Shown: piece after piece, positions 17,006 to 25,651 of the stretch | How positions within the stretch are numbered: the first letter of the stretch is position 1 | Layout of the letters: each line of letters begins with the position of its first letter | From: Azospirillum sp. TSH100 | GTDB taxonomy: Bacteria; Pseudomonadota; Alphaproteobacteria; Azospirillales; Azospirillaceae | Assembly: GCF_004923295.1 (NCBI RefSeq) | Contig: NZ_CP039634.1 | Span: 1,135,001 to 1,199,000, forward strand | Reading direction: 5' to 3' | Length of the DNA stretch: 64,000 bases | Position numbers and translations under genes: made by a program | The notes under the pieces: model-generated | What the model was told of the DNA's origin: nothing | Database searches by the model: none | What the model saw: only the letters and a program-made list of their open reading frames with translations

Positions 17006-17791
17006 ATGGATCCTGACAAGCTCGCCAAAGTCCTCGCCATGGCCGAGTCGGAGCATCAGGGCGAGGCGCTGTCCGCACTGCGCGCCGCCCGCATCATGCT
17101 GTCCCGTGCCGGCCTGTCCTTCCGCGATCTGGCGGAACGCGCCCGCACACCGGTGCCGCACGCACCCGAACCACCGCCTGCCGCCCAGCCGTCGGAGCCT
17201 GCCCATGCGCCGGCTCCGCCGCCGCCGCCGGACGAGCTTGTGCGCGGTCTGCGCCGGCAGGTGAAGGATCTGGAGCTGGAACTTGCGACCCTGCGCCGCC
17301 AGCTGGACAAGGCGGCGGGCGATGCCGACCGCCAGCGCGAAGAGGCCGACCGCTGGCGCACCCTGGCCCGCGAGACGGCGGAAAAGCTGTGGGACATGGG
17401 CAAGGCGCTGGAGCGCAAGCATTCCCGCCATGCCGATACCGACAAGCGGCGGGCCGTCCTGGAACTGTTGCAGGATCCCGGCAGCGCACTGTTGTCGGAC
17501 CGCGAGATTGCGCGCCGTGTCGGCGTGTCGGCGCACGACGTCGCCCATTGGCGCCGCCGGATGGCGATCGTCGGGCGCAAGCTGCGGTTGCTTCCGGTGG
17601 TGCAGCGTGGCCGCGGCTTGTGGGGCGGTCCTTCCGCGACCGGCCTTGGAGTGGCCCGGTTGGGAAAGCCTCACGCGAAGCCCCAGTCTAAGCCTCATGC
17701 AGGCGAGCGCCACCGCTGGCTGGGCTTCGCGGGCGAGGTCACCATCGCCGAGCGGGGAAGTCGGCGGGGGGTGGCCGCCGTCGGACGGTGA
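17006..17791 (+). CDS. DUF2786-like / coiled-coil / HTH protein of unknown function
   Basis: 261 residues in three parts. Residues 1-45 (KLAKVLAMAESEHQGEALSA and following) resemble the DUF2786 helical module. A Pro-rich linker leads to a charged coiled coil (about 78-145). Residues about 150-190 (SDREIARRVGVSAHDVAHWR) look like a helix-turn-helix. The C-terminus is basic. This suggests a DNA-binding protein that oligomerises. No enzyme motif is seen. The target is unknown, and its neighbours are in unrelated families. Confidence 0.75.
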   Translation: MDPDKLAKVLAMAESEHQGEALSALRAARIMLSRAGLSFRDLAERARTPVPHAPEPPPAAQPSEPAHAPAPPPPPDELVRGLRRQVKDLELELATLRRQLDKAAGDADRQREEADRWRTLARETAEKLWDMGKALERKHSRHADTDKRRAVLELLQDPGSALLSDREIARRVGVSAHDVAHWRRRMAIVGRKLRLLPVVQRGRGLWGGPSATGLGVARLGKPHAKPQSKPHAGERHRWLGFAGEVTIAERGSRRGVAAVGR

Positions 17792-17845
17792 CCGGCGGCC
17801 TCTTGATCGGTGGCTTGGCTGATCAGCCACCCGGTTTAACGGTGG

Positions 17846-18550
17846 TCAGGGCACCAGACGATAGCCGCCGGGCTCCGTCACCAGGATGCGGGCGTTCGAC
17901 GGGTCGGCCTCGATCTTCTGGCGCAGGCGGTAGACGTGAGTCTCCAGCGTGTGGGTGGTGACCGCGGCGTTGTAGCCCCAGACCTCCCCCAGCAGGGTTT
18001 CGCGCCCGACCACCAGATCGCCGGCGCGGTACAGGTATTTCAGGATCGCCGTCTCCTTCTCGGTCAGGCGGATTTTGCGGTTGGCGGCTTCGTCCAGCAG
18101 CAGCTTGGCGCCGGGGCGGAAGCTGTAGGGGCCGATGGCGAAGACCGCATCCTCCGTCTGCTCGAACTGGCGCAGCTGGGCGCGCAGGCGGGCGATCAGC
18201 ACCCCGAGGCGGAAGGGTTTGGTCACATAGTCGCTGGCGCCGGATTCCAGCCCCAGGATGGTGTCGGCGTCGCTGGCCGATGCCGTCAGCATGATGATCG
18301 GGCAGCGCACGCCCTCGCGGCGCAGCAGCTTGCACACGTCGCGCCCGTCCATGTCCGGCAGCCCGACATCGAGCAGGATGGCGGAATAGCCGGTTCCCGC
18401 TTCGGCCGCCGTTCGAACCACCTTCAGCGCGCCGGCACCGTCGCCGGCCTCCTCAGTCTCGACCTCCTCCAGCAGTCGCAGCTGCTCCGCCAGCGACTGG
18501 CGCAGGGCGGTGTCGTCGTCGACCAGAAGGATGCGCTTTGCGTTGGTCAT
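17846..18550 (-). CDS. OmpR/PhoB-family response regulator
   Basis: 234 residues. The receiver domain has RILLVDDD (acidic pocket), the phospho-acceptor Asp in AILLDVGLPDMDG, the Thr/Ser switch in IIMLTAS, and the Lys in YVTKPFR. The C-terminal winged helix includes LTEKETAILKYLYRAG and TTHTLETHVYRLRQKIE. No kinase gene is adjacent, so it is an orphan here. The ATG at 18550 matches the family start; an upstream ATG at 18589 adds a Ser/Arg/Pro-rich piece. Neither has a good Shine-Dalgarno. Confidence 0.93.
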   Translation of the reverse strand: MTNAKRILLVDDDTALRQSLAEQLRLLEEVETEEAGDGAGALKVVRTAAEAGTGYSAILLDVGLPDMDGRDVCKLLRREGVRCPIIMLTASASDADTILGLESGASDYVTKPFRLGVLIARLRAQLRQFEQTEDAVFAIGPYSFRPGAKLLLDEAANRKIRLTEKETAILKYLYRAGDLVVGRETLLGEVWGYNAAVTTHTLETHVYRLRQKIEADPSNARILVTEPGGYRLVP

Positions 18551-18673
18551 GGGCTGCGAGGGGGGACGGAGTCGGGAGGTGGAAGCCATCGGCGGCTGGG
18601 CCGGAGCCGCGCCTTAGTAGCATGGCCCCGGTGGATTGTCGTGATGGCTTGTGGCGACGTGCGGCCTGACCCC

Positions 18674-19210
18674 CTAGAGAACCGCCAGCAGCGCCGCCGC
18701 TCCGTCCGTATCCGTGGCGGCACGGATGATCCGGTCGGGCTGGACGCCCAGTTCCCGCACTGCGGCGGCGACGTCGTCGTCGCGCACCGCGACACGGCGC
18801 ATCAGGGCCAGCGCCCCCTGTTCCAGATTGCGGCGTACCGTCGCTTTCTCGGCGGTAAGGCCCGGTTCCGTCCAATGCAGGCGTTCGACCAACGCAGTGA
18901 AGCGCAGGCGGCGGCTGTCGGCGGGCAGGCTGGCAGCGAGGTTGGGCAGGGCGTTGCCGTCCAGCAGGACCGGGGCGCCATCCGGCAGGCGCGCCAGCGC
19001 CACGTCGGCCGCCAGGATCGCTGACGGGTCGACCTGCGGGTGCGGGCCGGGCAGGGCGTGGAGCGTGATACCGGCCCCGGCGGCGCGCAACGCGTCGACC
19101 ATGCGGCGGCCATAGGCGTCGGACGGAAGATCGGCTGGCATGATCATGTGGAGGGCGCCGGACAAATCCTGGTCCTGAGCGGTCGGGGATGGCGTCGAAG
19201 GGATGAGCAC
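18674..19210 (-). CDS. N-terminal half of a GT-B glycosyltransferase (truncated)
   Basis: 178 residues. It resembles the acceptor-binding half of GT4-type enzymes: HMIMPADLPSDAYGRRMVDA, then LPDGAPVLLDGNALPNLA, then RRNLEQGALALMRRVAVRD and VQPDRIIRA. The protein stops where the donor-binding domain should begin, so the E-x7-E catalytic region is absent. It is either a remnant or a repurposed single domain. The start is a GTG at 19210; an ATG at 19147 is an alternative. The 326 bp between it and ribA contains no recognisable gene. Confidence 0.6.
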   Translation of the reverse strand: MLIPSTPSPTAQDQDLSGALHMIMPADLPSDAYGRRMVDALRAAGAGITLHALPGPHPQVDPSAILAADVALARLPDGAPVLLDGNALPNLAASLPADSRRLRFTALVERLHWTEPGLTAEKATVRRNLEQGALALMRRVAVRDDDVAAAVRELGVQPDRIIRAATDTDGAAALLAVL

Positions 19211-19536
19211 GGGGGAAAGGCTCCCGATTCAAAGGCTGCGGTTCCCATCCTAGCGCCGATGATCCCGGAGGCGGAGCGGCCCGTTGGGGGTGTCGACTCC
19301 GTTGCCGATCCGACCGGATGACTGGGTTGGCATCCGGCCCGATTTGGTGCGTCAGCGGCGCGGGTGGGGCCCTGGGCCGGACAGGCTAGCGGGATCGTTG
19401 CGCGTTGGGCAACTGTGTGGCGCGCGGGAATCGCTGGACAGGGGCGCGCCACCTGCGCTTTGCTTCGCCCGCCGAACGCACCATGTCCCCTTTTTCGCGC
19501 CGGATCCGGCGCACCCGCTACGCAAAGCCGCTGACG

Positions 19537-20811
19537 ATGCAAGCCGAACGCCCTTCCGACGCCACCACGGTCACCCTGTCCGCGCCCGCGACCGCCGCCA
19601 AGGCGGCTCCGTCCACGGCTCCCATCGACGAGGCCGCCGTGCGCGCCGTCGACCGGGCGTTGGCCGCCCTGCGCCGGGGCGAGGTGGTGGCGATCGAGAC
19701 CGCCGACGGCACCGTCGGCGCCGCCGTGTCGGTGGAATCGGTGGCGCTCGACGCGGTGGAGCGGCTGAAATCGCTGACCGGCGGTACCCCTCGGCTGGTG
19801 GTCACCCGCCGCCGCGCCGTGGTTCTGGGGCTTGCCTCGGCCGATGCGGCGCAGCCGGTGAGCGACATTGCCGACGATCAGGCGCCCGGTGCGGCGGCCG
19901 AGGCGTTCGGCGCCATGACACTCGACCGGCCCGGAGGGTTGAGCGCCGATCAGGCCCATGCGCTGGCCGATCCCGAACAGCATCCGCAGGCGCAGGACGC
20001 GCTGCCGGCCGGACTGACCGCCGGTGAGGCCTGCCCCGGCAGCCGCGAGGCCGCCGCGGTGGACCTTGCCCGCTTGGCCCGCCTGCTGCCCGCCGCGATC
20101 ACTGCCGACCTGCCGTCGTCGCCCGTGGTCAGCCCCCCGGTAAGGGCTGCGGAGTGGGCGGCGGAGCATGATCTGCTGCTGGTCCGCGCGTCGGACGTTG
20201 CCGACTACCGTGTGCATGTGGTGCGCACCCTACGCCGGGTCGCCGATGCGCGGGTGCCGCTGGTCGGTTCGGAGAACACGCGCATCTACGCCTTCCGCCC
20301 GGCCGACGGCGGACCGGAGCATCTGGCCATCGTCATCGGCGATCCCGATCCGGCGCAGCCGGTGCTGGCCCGCCTGCACTCCGAATGCTTCACCGGCGAT
20401 CTGCTGGGGTCGCTGCGCTGCGACTGCGGAGACCAACTGCGCGGCGCCATCGCCGAGATCGCCCGTCAGGGCAGCGGCGTGCTGCTGTATCTGGCTCAGG
20501 AGGGGCGCGGCATCGGGCTGGTCAACAAGCTGCGCGCCTACCGCATCCAGGACCGCGGTTTCGACACGGTGGATGCCAACGAGATCCTCGGCTTCGAGGC
20601 CGACGAGCGCGTCTATCTGCCGGCGGCGGAGATGCTGCGGCAGCTTGGCTTCGAGTCCGTCCGGCTGATGACCAACAATCCGGAGAAGCTGCGTCAGCTC
20701 GCCCGCTGCGGCATCGCGGTGGTGGAGCGGGTGGCCCACATCTTCCCCGCCAACGGCCACAACGAGGCCTATCTCCGTACCAAGGCGGAACGCAGCGGCC
20801 ACATGTTCTGA
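19537..20811 (+). CDS. ribA: GTP cyclohydrolase II with degenerate N-terminal RibB-like domain
   Basis: 424 residues from the ATG at 19537; earlier ATGs at 19483 and upstream are possible. The C-terminal ~200 residues are a full GTP cyclohydrolase II, the first step of riboflavin synthesis. The zinc cysteines lie in HSECFTGDLLGSLRCDCGDQ, the active-site loop is EGRGIGLVNKLRAY, and NNPEKLRQL follows. The N-terminal ~200 residues align only loosely with 3,4-dihydroxybutanone-phosphate synthase: ALRRGEVVAIETADG replaces the acidic catalytic loop, so that activity is probably lost. A separate RibB would be needed. Confidence 0.9.
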   Translation: MQAERPSDATTVTLSAPATAAKAAPSTAPIDEAAVRAVDRALAALRRGEVVAIETADGTVGAAVSVESVALDAVERLKSLTGGTPRLVVTRRRAVVLGLASADAAQPVSDIADDQAPGAAAEAFGAMTLDRPGGLSADQAHALADPEQHPQAQDALPAGLTAGEACPGSREAAAVDLARLARLLPAAITADLPSSPVVSPPVRAAEWAAEHDLLLVRASDVADYRVHVVRTLRRVADARVPLVGSENTRIYAFRPADGGPEHLAIVIGDPDPAQPVLARLHSECFTGDLLGSLRCDCGDQLRGAIAEIARQGSGVLLYLAQEGRGIGLVNKLRAYRIQDRGFDTVDANEILGFEADERVYLPAAEMLRQLGFESVRLMTNNPEKLRQLARCGIAVVERVAHIFPANGHNEAYLRTKAERSGHMF

Positions 20812-21038
20812 AGCCGCCGGTCCGGCTCTGGGCAGCCGGAGGACGGCGGGGCAGGAATCACCATGCCGGCCCGGCAGTTCTTGCCGCCCCCTCGCCGTCC
20901 GTGGCGCGCTGGGAATCGGATTCCGGGTGCTGATCTTGCGGATCCTCCCGAATTGGCCGAATCCACACCGGATCCGTTCCATCGGCTTGGCACGCCGTTT
21001 GCTGTAGCTGTGGGGACCACCGAGCCGGGAGACCGCCC

Positions 21039-22034
21039 ATGGCCATCGACGCCACCACCATCGACAGCAGTGCCGTTCAGCGTCCGGCGCCGCGCGAAAA
21101 GGCGTCGCCGGTCATCAGCGACGGTCACAATGGCGGCCCGGTGGAAATCCAGGGCGAAATGTCCTTCTGGGACTTTCTGGACATCATCAACCCGCTGCAG
21201 CACATCCCGATCGTCAGCACCATCTATCGCGAGATCACCGGCGACACCATCCAGCCGTCCATGCGGATCATGGGCGACATGCTGTACGGCGGCGTGATCG
21301 GTGGAATGGCCTCCATCGCCAACGCGGTGGTCGAACAGGCGACGGGTAAGGATGTCGGCGATACGGTCATGGCCTCGCTCGGCATTGGTGGCGGCGACCA
21401 TCCCGCCGCTGCCACTGCCGTCGCGGACGCCTCGGGGGGGCCGGCGGCATCCGGCTCCCCCGCGGAGCCGCAACAGGCCCCCGCCGGCGGCCTTGCCGCA
21501 GCGCTGGCCGCGGCCAAGCCGGCCGACCTCGCCTCGGCACCGCAGCAGTCTGCCGCCACCGGGCAGCCGATCCGGCTCACGGCGGCCTCGTCGGCCGCTC
21601 CGCCCGCCGCGGCCAAACCTGCCGCCACCTCTGCGGATGCCTCGCCGGTCCTGGCCGCGCAGCTTGCGGCTGGTGCACCCCCGCACCCCAGCAAGATGCC
21701 GGCGCGCGACACCCCGCTGGCCAGCTCGGCGCTGGCGAAGCATGCCGCTCCGCGCTATGCGGCGCCGGTTCCGGGAGCGGTGACGGCCTCCGCGCGCTCC
21801 GTCGGCGCGACCGGAGCAAATGTGGGCGGCAATGCTGCGGCCAACGGCGGCCAGCCGCAGCCCGGCGCCGGGCAAGCGGCCAATGGGCAGCCGGGCGATG
21901 CCGCTCCGGCCGCGGGAGCGGCTCCGGTCACGCCGGACATGCTGTCGGAGACGATGATGCGCAACCTTGCCAAGTACGAGCAGTCGCGCAGGGCGGCGCA
22001 GACGGCCACCAGCACCACGCGGGTATCGGGATGA
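21039..22034 (+). CDS. Conserved alphaproteobacterial protein of unknown function
   Basis: 331 residues. The conserved part is residues about 38-120: FWDFLDIINPLQHIPIVSTI, YREITGDTIQPSMRIMGD, GGVIGGMASIANAV and TGKDVGDTV. Hydrophobic Gly-rich segments suggest contact with a membrane. I recall similar sequences in other Rhodospirillales and Rhodobacterales with no assigned role. The remaining ~200 residues are Ala/Pro-rich and disordered, ending in a short conserved-looking helix. The last four bases overlap the start of the L,D-transpeptidase gene, so translation is probably coupled. Confidence 0.8.
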   Translation: MAIDATTIDSSAVQRPAPREKASPVISDGHNGGPVEIQGEMSFWDFLDIINPLQHIPIVSTIYREITGDTIQPSMRIMGDMLYGGVIGGMASIANAVVEQATGKDVGDTVMASLGIGGGDHPAAATAVADASGGPAASGSPAEPQQAPAGGLAAALAAAKPADLASAPQQSAATGQPIRLTAASSAAPPAAAKPAATSADASPVLAAQLAAGAPPHPSKMPARDTPLASSALAKHAAPRYAAPVPGAVTASARSVGATGANVGGNAAANGGQPQPGAGQAANGQPGDAAPAAGAAPVTPDMLSETMMRNLAKYEQSRRAAQTATSTTRVSG

Positions 22035-22579
22035 CCATTGAAATCACCGTGATGGCGGACCAGCCGGGCTCCGACAACGTCGGACCGGCCACGACCGGCC
22101 GCCTGTGCTGGCCGGGCGGAGAAGCACCCTGTGTGCTGGGCCGCGGTGGTGTCCGTGCCGACAAGCGCGAGGGCGATGGCGCCACCCCTGTCGGCCGCTT
22201 CCCGCTGCGCCGCGTGCTGTGGCGGGCCGACCGGCTGCCGCAGCCGGAGACCGGGCTGCCGCTCCATCCCATCACCGAGCGGGACGGCTGGTGCGATGCA
22301 CCGGACGATCCCGCCTATAACCGGCCGGTCACCCGTCCTTATCCCGCCAGCCATGAGGAGATGTGGCGGGCCGACCATGTCTACGACATCGTGGTGGTGA
22401 TGGGGCACAATGACGACCCGGTTGTGCCGGGAATGGGCAGTGCGGTGTTCCTGCACCTCGTCCGTCCCGACCGGGCGCCCACCGCGGGCTGTGTCGCGCT
22501 GGCGACCGGCGACATGCTCCGCCTGCTGAAGGACTGCGGGCCCGGCAGCGCGCTGAGCGTCGCCGGGCCCGCAGCCTGA
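22031..22579 (+). CDS. L,D-transpeptidase family protein (YkuD domain)
   Basis: 182 residues with no signal peptide visible. The catalytic region is VFLHLVRPDRAPTAGCVAL, with the His and the nucleophilic Cys of the YkuD fold; upstream are GDGATPVGRFPLRRVLWRAD and DIVVVMGHND. This variant family (T-x-GC instead of SHGC) is widespread but little studied. It may cross-link or edit peptidoglycan, or it may act in the cytoplasm, since no export signal is seen. Its ATG overlaps the upstream stop codon (ATGA). Confidence 0.88.
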   Translation: MTIEITVMADQPGSDNVGPATTGRLCWPGGEAPCVLGRGGVRADKREGDGATPVGRFPLRRVLWRADRLPQPETGLPLHPITERDGWCDAPDDPAYNRPVTRPYPASHEEMWRADHVYDIVVVMGHNDDPVVPGMGSAVFLHLVRPDRAPTAGCVALATGDMLRLLKDCGPGSALSVAGPAA

Positions 22580-22603
22580 TGCCTCCAACGACGGTCGCGC
22601 CCG

Positions 22604-23347
22604 CTATTCGGCGAGATGGGGACGGGCGCCGAAGATCGCCGTGCCGACCCTCACATGGGTGGCGCCGAAGCGCACGGCGGTCTCGTAATCGCCGCTCATG
22701 CCCATGCTGATCTCCGACAGCCCGAGCCGGCGCGCCATCCCGGCGAGCAGGGCGAAATGCATCGCCGCTTCCTCATCCACCGGCGGGATGCACATCAGTC
22801 CGGTAACCGGCAGTCCAAGCCGGTCGCGGCAGTCGGCCAGGAAGGCCTCGACCTCTGCCGGGGGGATGCCGGCCTTCTGCGGTTCCTCGCCGGTGTTCAC
22901 CTCGATCAGGCAGCGTGGACGGCGGCCGGTCTTCGCCATCTCCTCCGCCAGCGCCTCGGCCAGTTTCGGACGGTCCAGGGTCTGGATGACGTCGAACAGC
23001 GTGACGGCGTCCTTGACCTTGTTGGTCTGCAGCGGACCGATCAGATGCAGTTCCAGGTCGGGGAAACGGTCCTTCAGCGCCGGGAACTTGGCCTTGGCCT
23101 CCTGCACGCGGTTCTCGCCGAACACGCGCTGGCCGGCGGCGAGCGCTTCCTCCACCGCTTCGGCCGGATGGGTCTTCGACACCGCGACCAGAGTCACGGC
23201 GCCGTCGCCGCGTCCGCAGGCCGATGCGGTCTCGGCAATGGCGCGCCGCACCGAGTCGAGCCGTGCCGTCACGCTGTCCGCGTTCACGGAACCGCCTGGT
23301 TCCGCCCCGGTTTGCGTATCTTTGCCAGTGCCCTGCGTCGTCGTCAT
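22604..23347 (-). CDS. yggS: YggS-family PLP homeostasis protein
   Basis: 247 residues. The PLP lysine is in TLVAVSKTHPAE, followed by FGENRVQEA, LHLIGPLQTNK, IEVNTGEEPQKAG and LSEISMGMSGDYETAVRFGA, the full signature of the alanine-racemase-N fold family (PLPHP/PipY). It binds pyridoxal phosphate and buffers B6 and amino acid pools rather than catalysing a known reaction. An N-terminal extension of about 25 residues is unlike the E. coli protein; the true start may be a little downstream of the ATG at 23347. Confidence 0.94.
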   Translation of the reverse strand: MTTTQGTGKDTQTGAEPGGSVNADSVTARLDSVRRAIAETASACGRGDGAVTLVAVSKTHPAEAVEEALAAGQRVFGENRVQEAKAKFPALKDRFPDLELHLIGPLQTNKVKDAVTLFDVIQTLDRPKLAEALAEEMAKTGRRPRCLIEVNTGEEPQKAGIPPAEVEAFLADCRDRLGLPVTGLMCIPPVDEEAAMHFALLAGMARRLGLSEISMGMSGDYETAVRFGATHVRVGTAIFGARPHLAE

Positions 23348-23528
23348 GGCCGCCCCCAATCCGGTCGCTGCGGGTATACAGCGCTTCCGCGGCGTGTTAG
23401 CGGACGGTCCGCGGAAACGCAAGCGCCCCAAGCGACCGTGCCCGCTGCCTCCGGAGTTGCTGGCGGTACCGCCGGCGGATCTCCGGCGCGGGCATCGTCA
23501 TCGTTCTGCATATCGAGGAGACCTCCGC

Positions 23529-24119
23529 ATGCGGAGTCCGTTTCGTTCCCTGCTCTCCGCCCTGACGCCGGCCATCCCCGCCGGCCTGTTCGCCGCCGCG
23601 CTGGCCGTCGGCTGGTGCGCAGTCAGCCCTGCCCATGCCGAAGAGCCTTCGAGGCAGGCGCCGAAGGCTGCCGCCCAGGCCAAGCCCGGGGCCAAGCAGA
23701 AGGCGGCCAAGGTCATGCTTGGGTCGCCGATGACGAAGGTCCGCTTCAGCGAGCCGGCGTACCCGTTGACCGACGACGGCACCTACCGGACCTATATGGA
23801 CAAGATCCTGGAGGAATATGGCCGCCGCTGCGTGCGGCAGGAGCAGTTCGGCTGGGAGGTCGCGAAGGACGACCAGGAGCGTCTGGACCATATCTTCCAG
23901 GGGACGATGGCCAATTACGGTCGCATGGATTATCTGCTGGGCGAGATCCATCCGAAGGCGGTCACCGATCCGGAAACCATCGTTTTCCTGGGCGACCGTG
24001 AGAAGGAACGCTATCTGCTGGTCTGGGCGCCGCTGGAGGCATCGGTGCTGTTCATGTTGTGCGATACGGCGGACAAGGACGCCAAGGCGGACCAGCCCAA
24101 GACGTCTCCAAAGAAGTAA
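23529..24119 (+). CDS. Secreted protein of unknown function
   Basis: 196 residues. Signal peptide residues 1-37 end in SPAHAEE, then a Lys/Ala-rich stretch, then a compact domain with two Cys (RRCVRQEQFGWEV and LFMLCDTAD) that could form a disulphide. The ATG at 23529 has GAGGAGA about 7 bases upstream. No family was recognised. It is convergent with the porin cluster and separated from it by a very long hairpin. Confidence 0.75.
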   Translation: MRSPFRSLLSALTPAIPAGLFAAALAVGWCAVSPAHAEEPSRQAPKAAAQAKPGAKQKAAKVMLGSPMTKVRFSEPAYPLTDDGTYRTYMDKILEEYGRRCVRQEQFGWEVAKDDQERLDHIFQGTMANYGRMDYLLGEIHPKAVTDPETIVFLGDREKERYLLVWAPLEASVLFMLCDTADKDAKADQPKTSPKK

Positions 24120-24130
24120 GCCGGACCCGG

Positions 24131-24174
24131 ATACGAAGACAGGCGACGGATGCCTCCGTCGCCTGTCTTCGTAT
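24131..24174. terminator. 20-bp perfect hairpin between converging genes
   Basis: The arm 24131-24150 is perfectly complementary to 24155-24174, with a TGCC loop. It lies between the secreted protein gene (plus) and the first porin gene (minus). No T-run follows on either strand, so if it terminates transcription it is not by the classical mechanism; it may instead stabilise the 3' ends of both messages. Confidence 0.7.
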
Positions 24175-24195
24175 CAGTTCCTGGACGCTTGCCGC

Positions 24196-25284
24196 TTAGA
24201 AGGCGAAACGGGTGTCCCACAGGACGATGTTGGCATCGTTGTTCACGCCGCCGACCTTGTTGTCCAGATAGCTGTATTCCAGGCCGGTGGTCAGGCCCGG
24301 CGCCACCGTGTAGGTCACGCCGGCCTGCCAGACATGGGCGCGCGAGTTCAGGCCGGCGAAGTTGCTGTCGATGCCCTTGGCATCGGTGTAGGTGGCGGCC
24401 AGGATCACCGAATCGATGGTGTAGTTGGCGCCGACGATCCAGATCTGCTGGTCGTCCACGCCGCGGGTTCCCTTGGCATAGCCGCTGTCGCCGCTGAAGG
24501 CATAGCTGCCGCCGACCTTGAAGCCGGCGTAGGACACATTGGCGCCGACATGGACCGAGGACAGATCCTCAAGCCCGCTGGCCGCCTTGGCGAACTGGTA
24601 GGCGGCGCTCGCCTCCAGGCCGAAGCCGCCGAACTCACCCTTATAGGTGGCCTGAACCTCGCCCATGTCGTGATAGGCGGTGCTGTTCTTGCGGCGGTTG
24701 ATGTCGGTGTTGCTGCTGCCATAGACCGGGGTGTAGGCGGCACCGACCTGGAAGCCGGCGAAACTCGGCGTCAGATAGATGATCTTGCTGCTGGCGTCGC
24801 CCGACTCCAGCGTGCGCAGGCTGCCCAGCACATAGGGGGCGCCGTTGGCGTTGGCGTAGTAGTTCAGGAACTGGGCATCCGGCGAGCCTTCGATGCCTTC
24901 GACGTTCGGGCCGATGATGCCGTATTCGTCCGACAGGCCATTGATCACGCCGGCCTGGACGGTGCCGAAGCCGCCGTTAACGAACATGAACGCGCGGTCG
25001 CTGTCGGTACTGCGGTTGTTGTTGGTGCCGCCGGCGGCACGCAGGCGCAGGCGGGCGCCGTATTCCAGGCCGTTGTCGGCCTTGGCCGTCGGGGTGATGG
25101 TGAGGCGGAAGCGATTGGCGAACTCGGTCTTGCGCAGGCCGGCGTTGTTGTCCTGGTCGACATAGGCACCCTGGAAATAGGCGTCGCCGCCCAGCAGGAC
25201 ATCGAACTTCGACTGGGCCGAGGCGGTGCCGCAGCCAGCGGCGAGGGCAGCAGCGGCGCAGCCGATGACGAGAGAACGCTTCAT
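24196..25284 (-). CDS. General porin, copy 1
   Basis: 362 residues. A signal peptide (MKRSLVIGCAAAALAAGCGT to ASAQ) is followed by an outer-membrane beta-barrel pattern of alternating Tyr/Gly-rich strands (LEYGARLRLRA, GEVQATYKGEFGGFGLEA, TTGLEYSYLDNK) and ends in the C-terminal Phe needed for barrel assembly. It belongs to the Gram-negative porin family common in Azospirillum and Rhodobacter. It is a close paralogue of the next gene: their signal peptides differ at one residue. Upstream, at about 25440-25465, there is an AT-rich island that probably holds its promoter. Confidence 0.93.
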   Translation of the reverse strand: MKRSLVIGCAAAALAAGCGTASAQSKFDVLLGGDAYFQGAYVDQDNNAGLRKTEFANRFRLTITPTAKADNGLEYGARLRLRAAGGTNNNRSTDSDRAFMFVNGGFGTVQAGVINGLSDEYGIIGPNVEGIEGSPDAQFLNYYANANGAPYVLGSLRTLESGDASSKIIYLTPSFAGFQVGAAYTPVYGSSNTDINRRKNSTAYHDMGEVQATYKGEFGGFGLEASAAYQFAKAASGLEDLSSVHVGANVSYAGFKVGGSYAFSGDSGYAKGTRGVDDQQIWIVGANYTIDSVILAATYTDAKGIDSNFAGLNSRAHVWQAGVTYTVAPGLTTGLEYSYLDNKVGGVNNDANIVLWDTRFAF

Positions 25285-25591
25285 GGGGTCATCCTCGGTG
25301 CATGCGTCCCGTCAGGCCGGGGCGCGAGCGGTGTCTGATGCTCCCTGACTTAGTCCCGTCACCAGTAGGCCGGCAAGTGGTCGTCCGGATGAAGGTTATC
25401 TCATTCCAAGGGCAGTGGCCGGAAAAACACGAAACCTTCGATCATATAAATTCATATACTAACTGTTGGGCCTGTTATTGGGTGGTGCTTGCTTGCTTCG
25501 ATCGAAACTCTTGCGCCGAAGAGCTACCTATTTTGGGTGGGGCAGAAAGGATTTGGGGGCATTCCCGGTACCTGTCCCTCAGAAGACGGAC

Positions 25592-25625
25592 AAAAAAAAG
25601 AGGCGGCGGATTTCTCCGCCGCCTT
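25592..25625 (-). terminator. Terminator of porin copy 2
   Basis: On the minus strand, a 10-bp perfect stem AGGCGGCGGA / TCCGCCGCCT with a 4-base loop is followed by eight T residues. It lies 27 bases past the stop of porin copy 2, so copies 1 and 2 are separate transcripts. Confidence 0.93.
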
Positions 25626-25651
25626 CACGTTTGCTGCCAGGAACCCGTCCC

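Noticed and set aside
19211-19536. FMN riboswitch upstream of ribA
   Set aside because: The conserved RFN-element boxes are not visible in this stretch.
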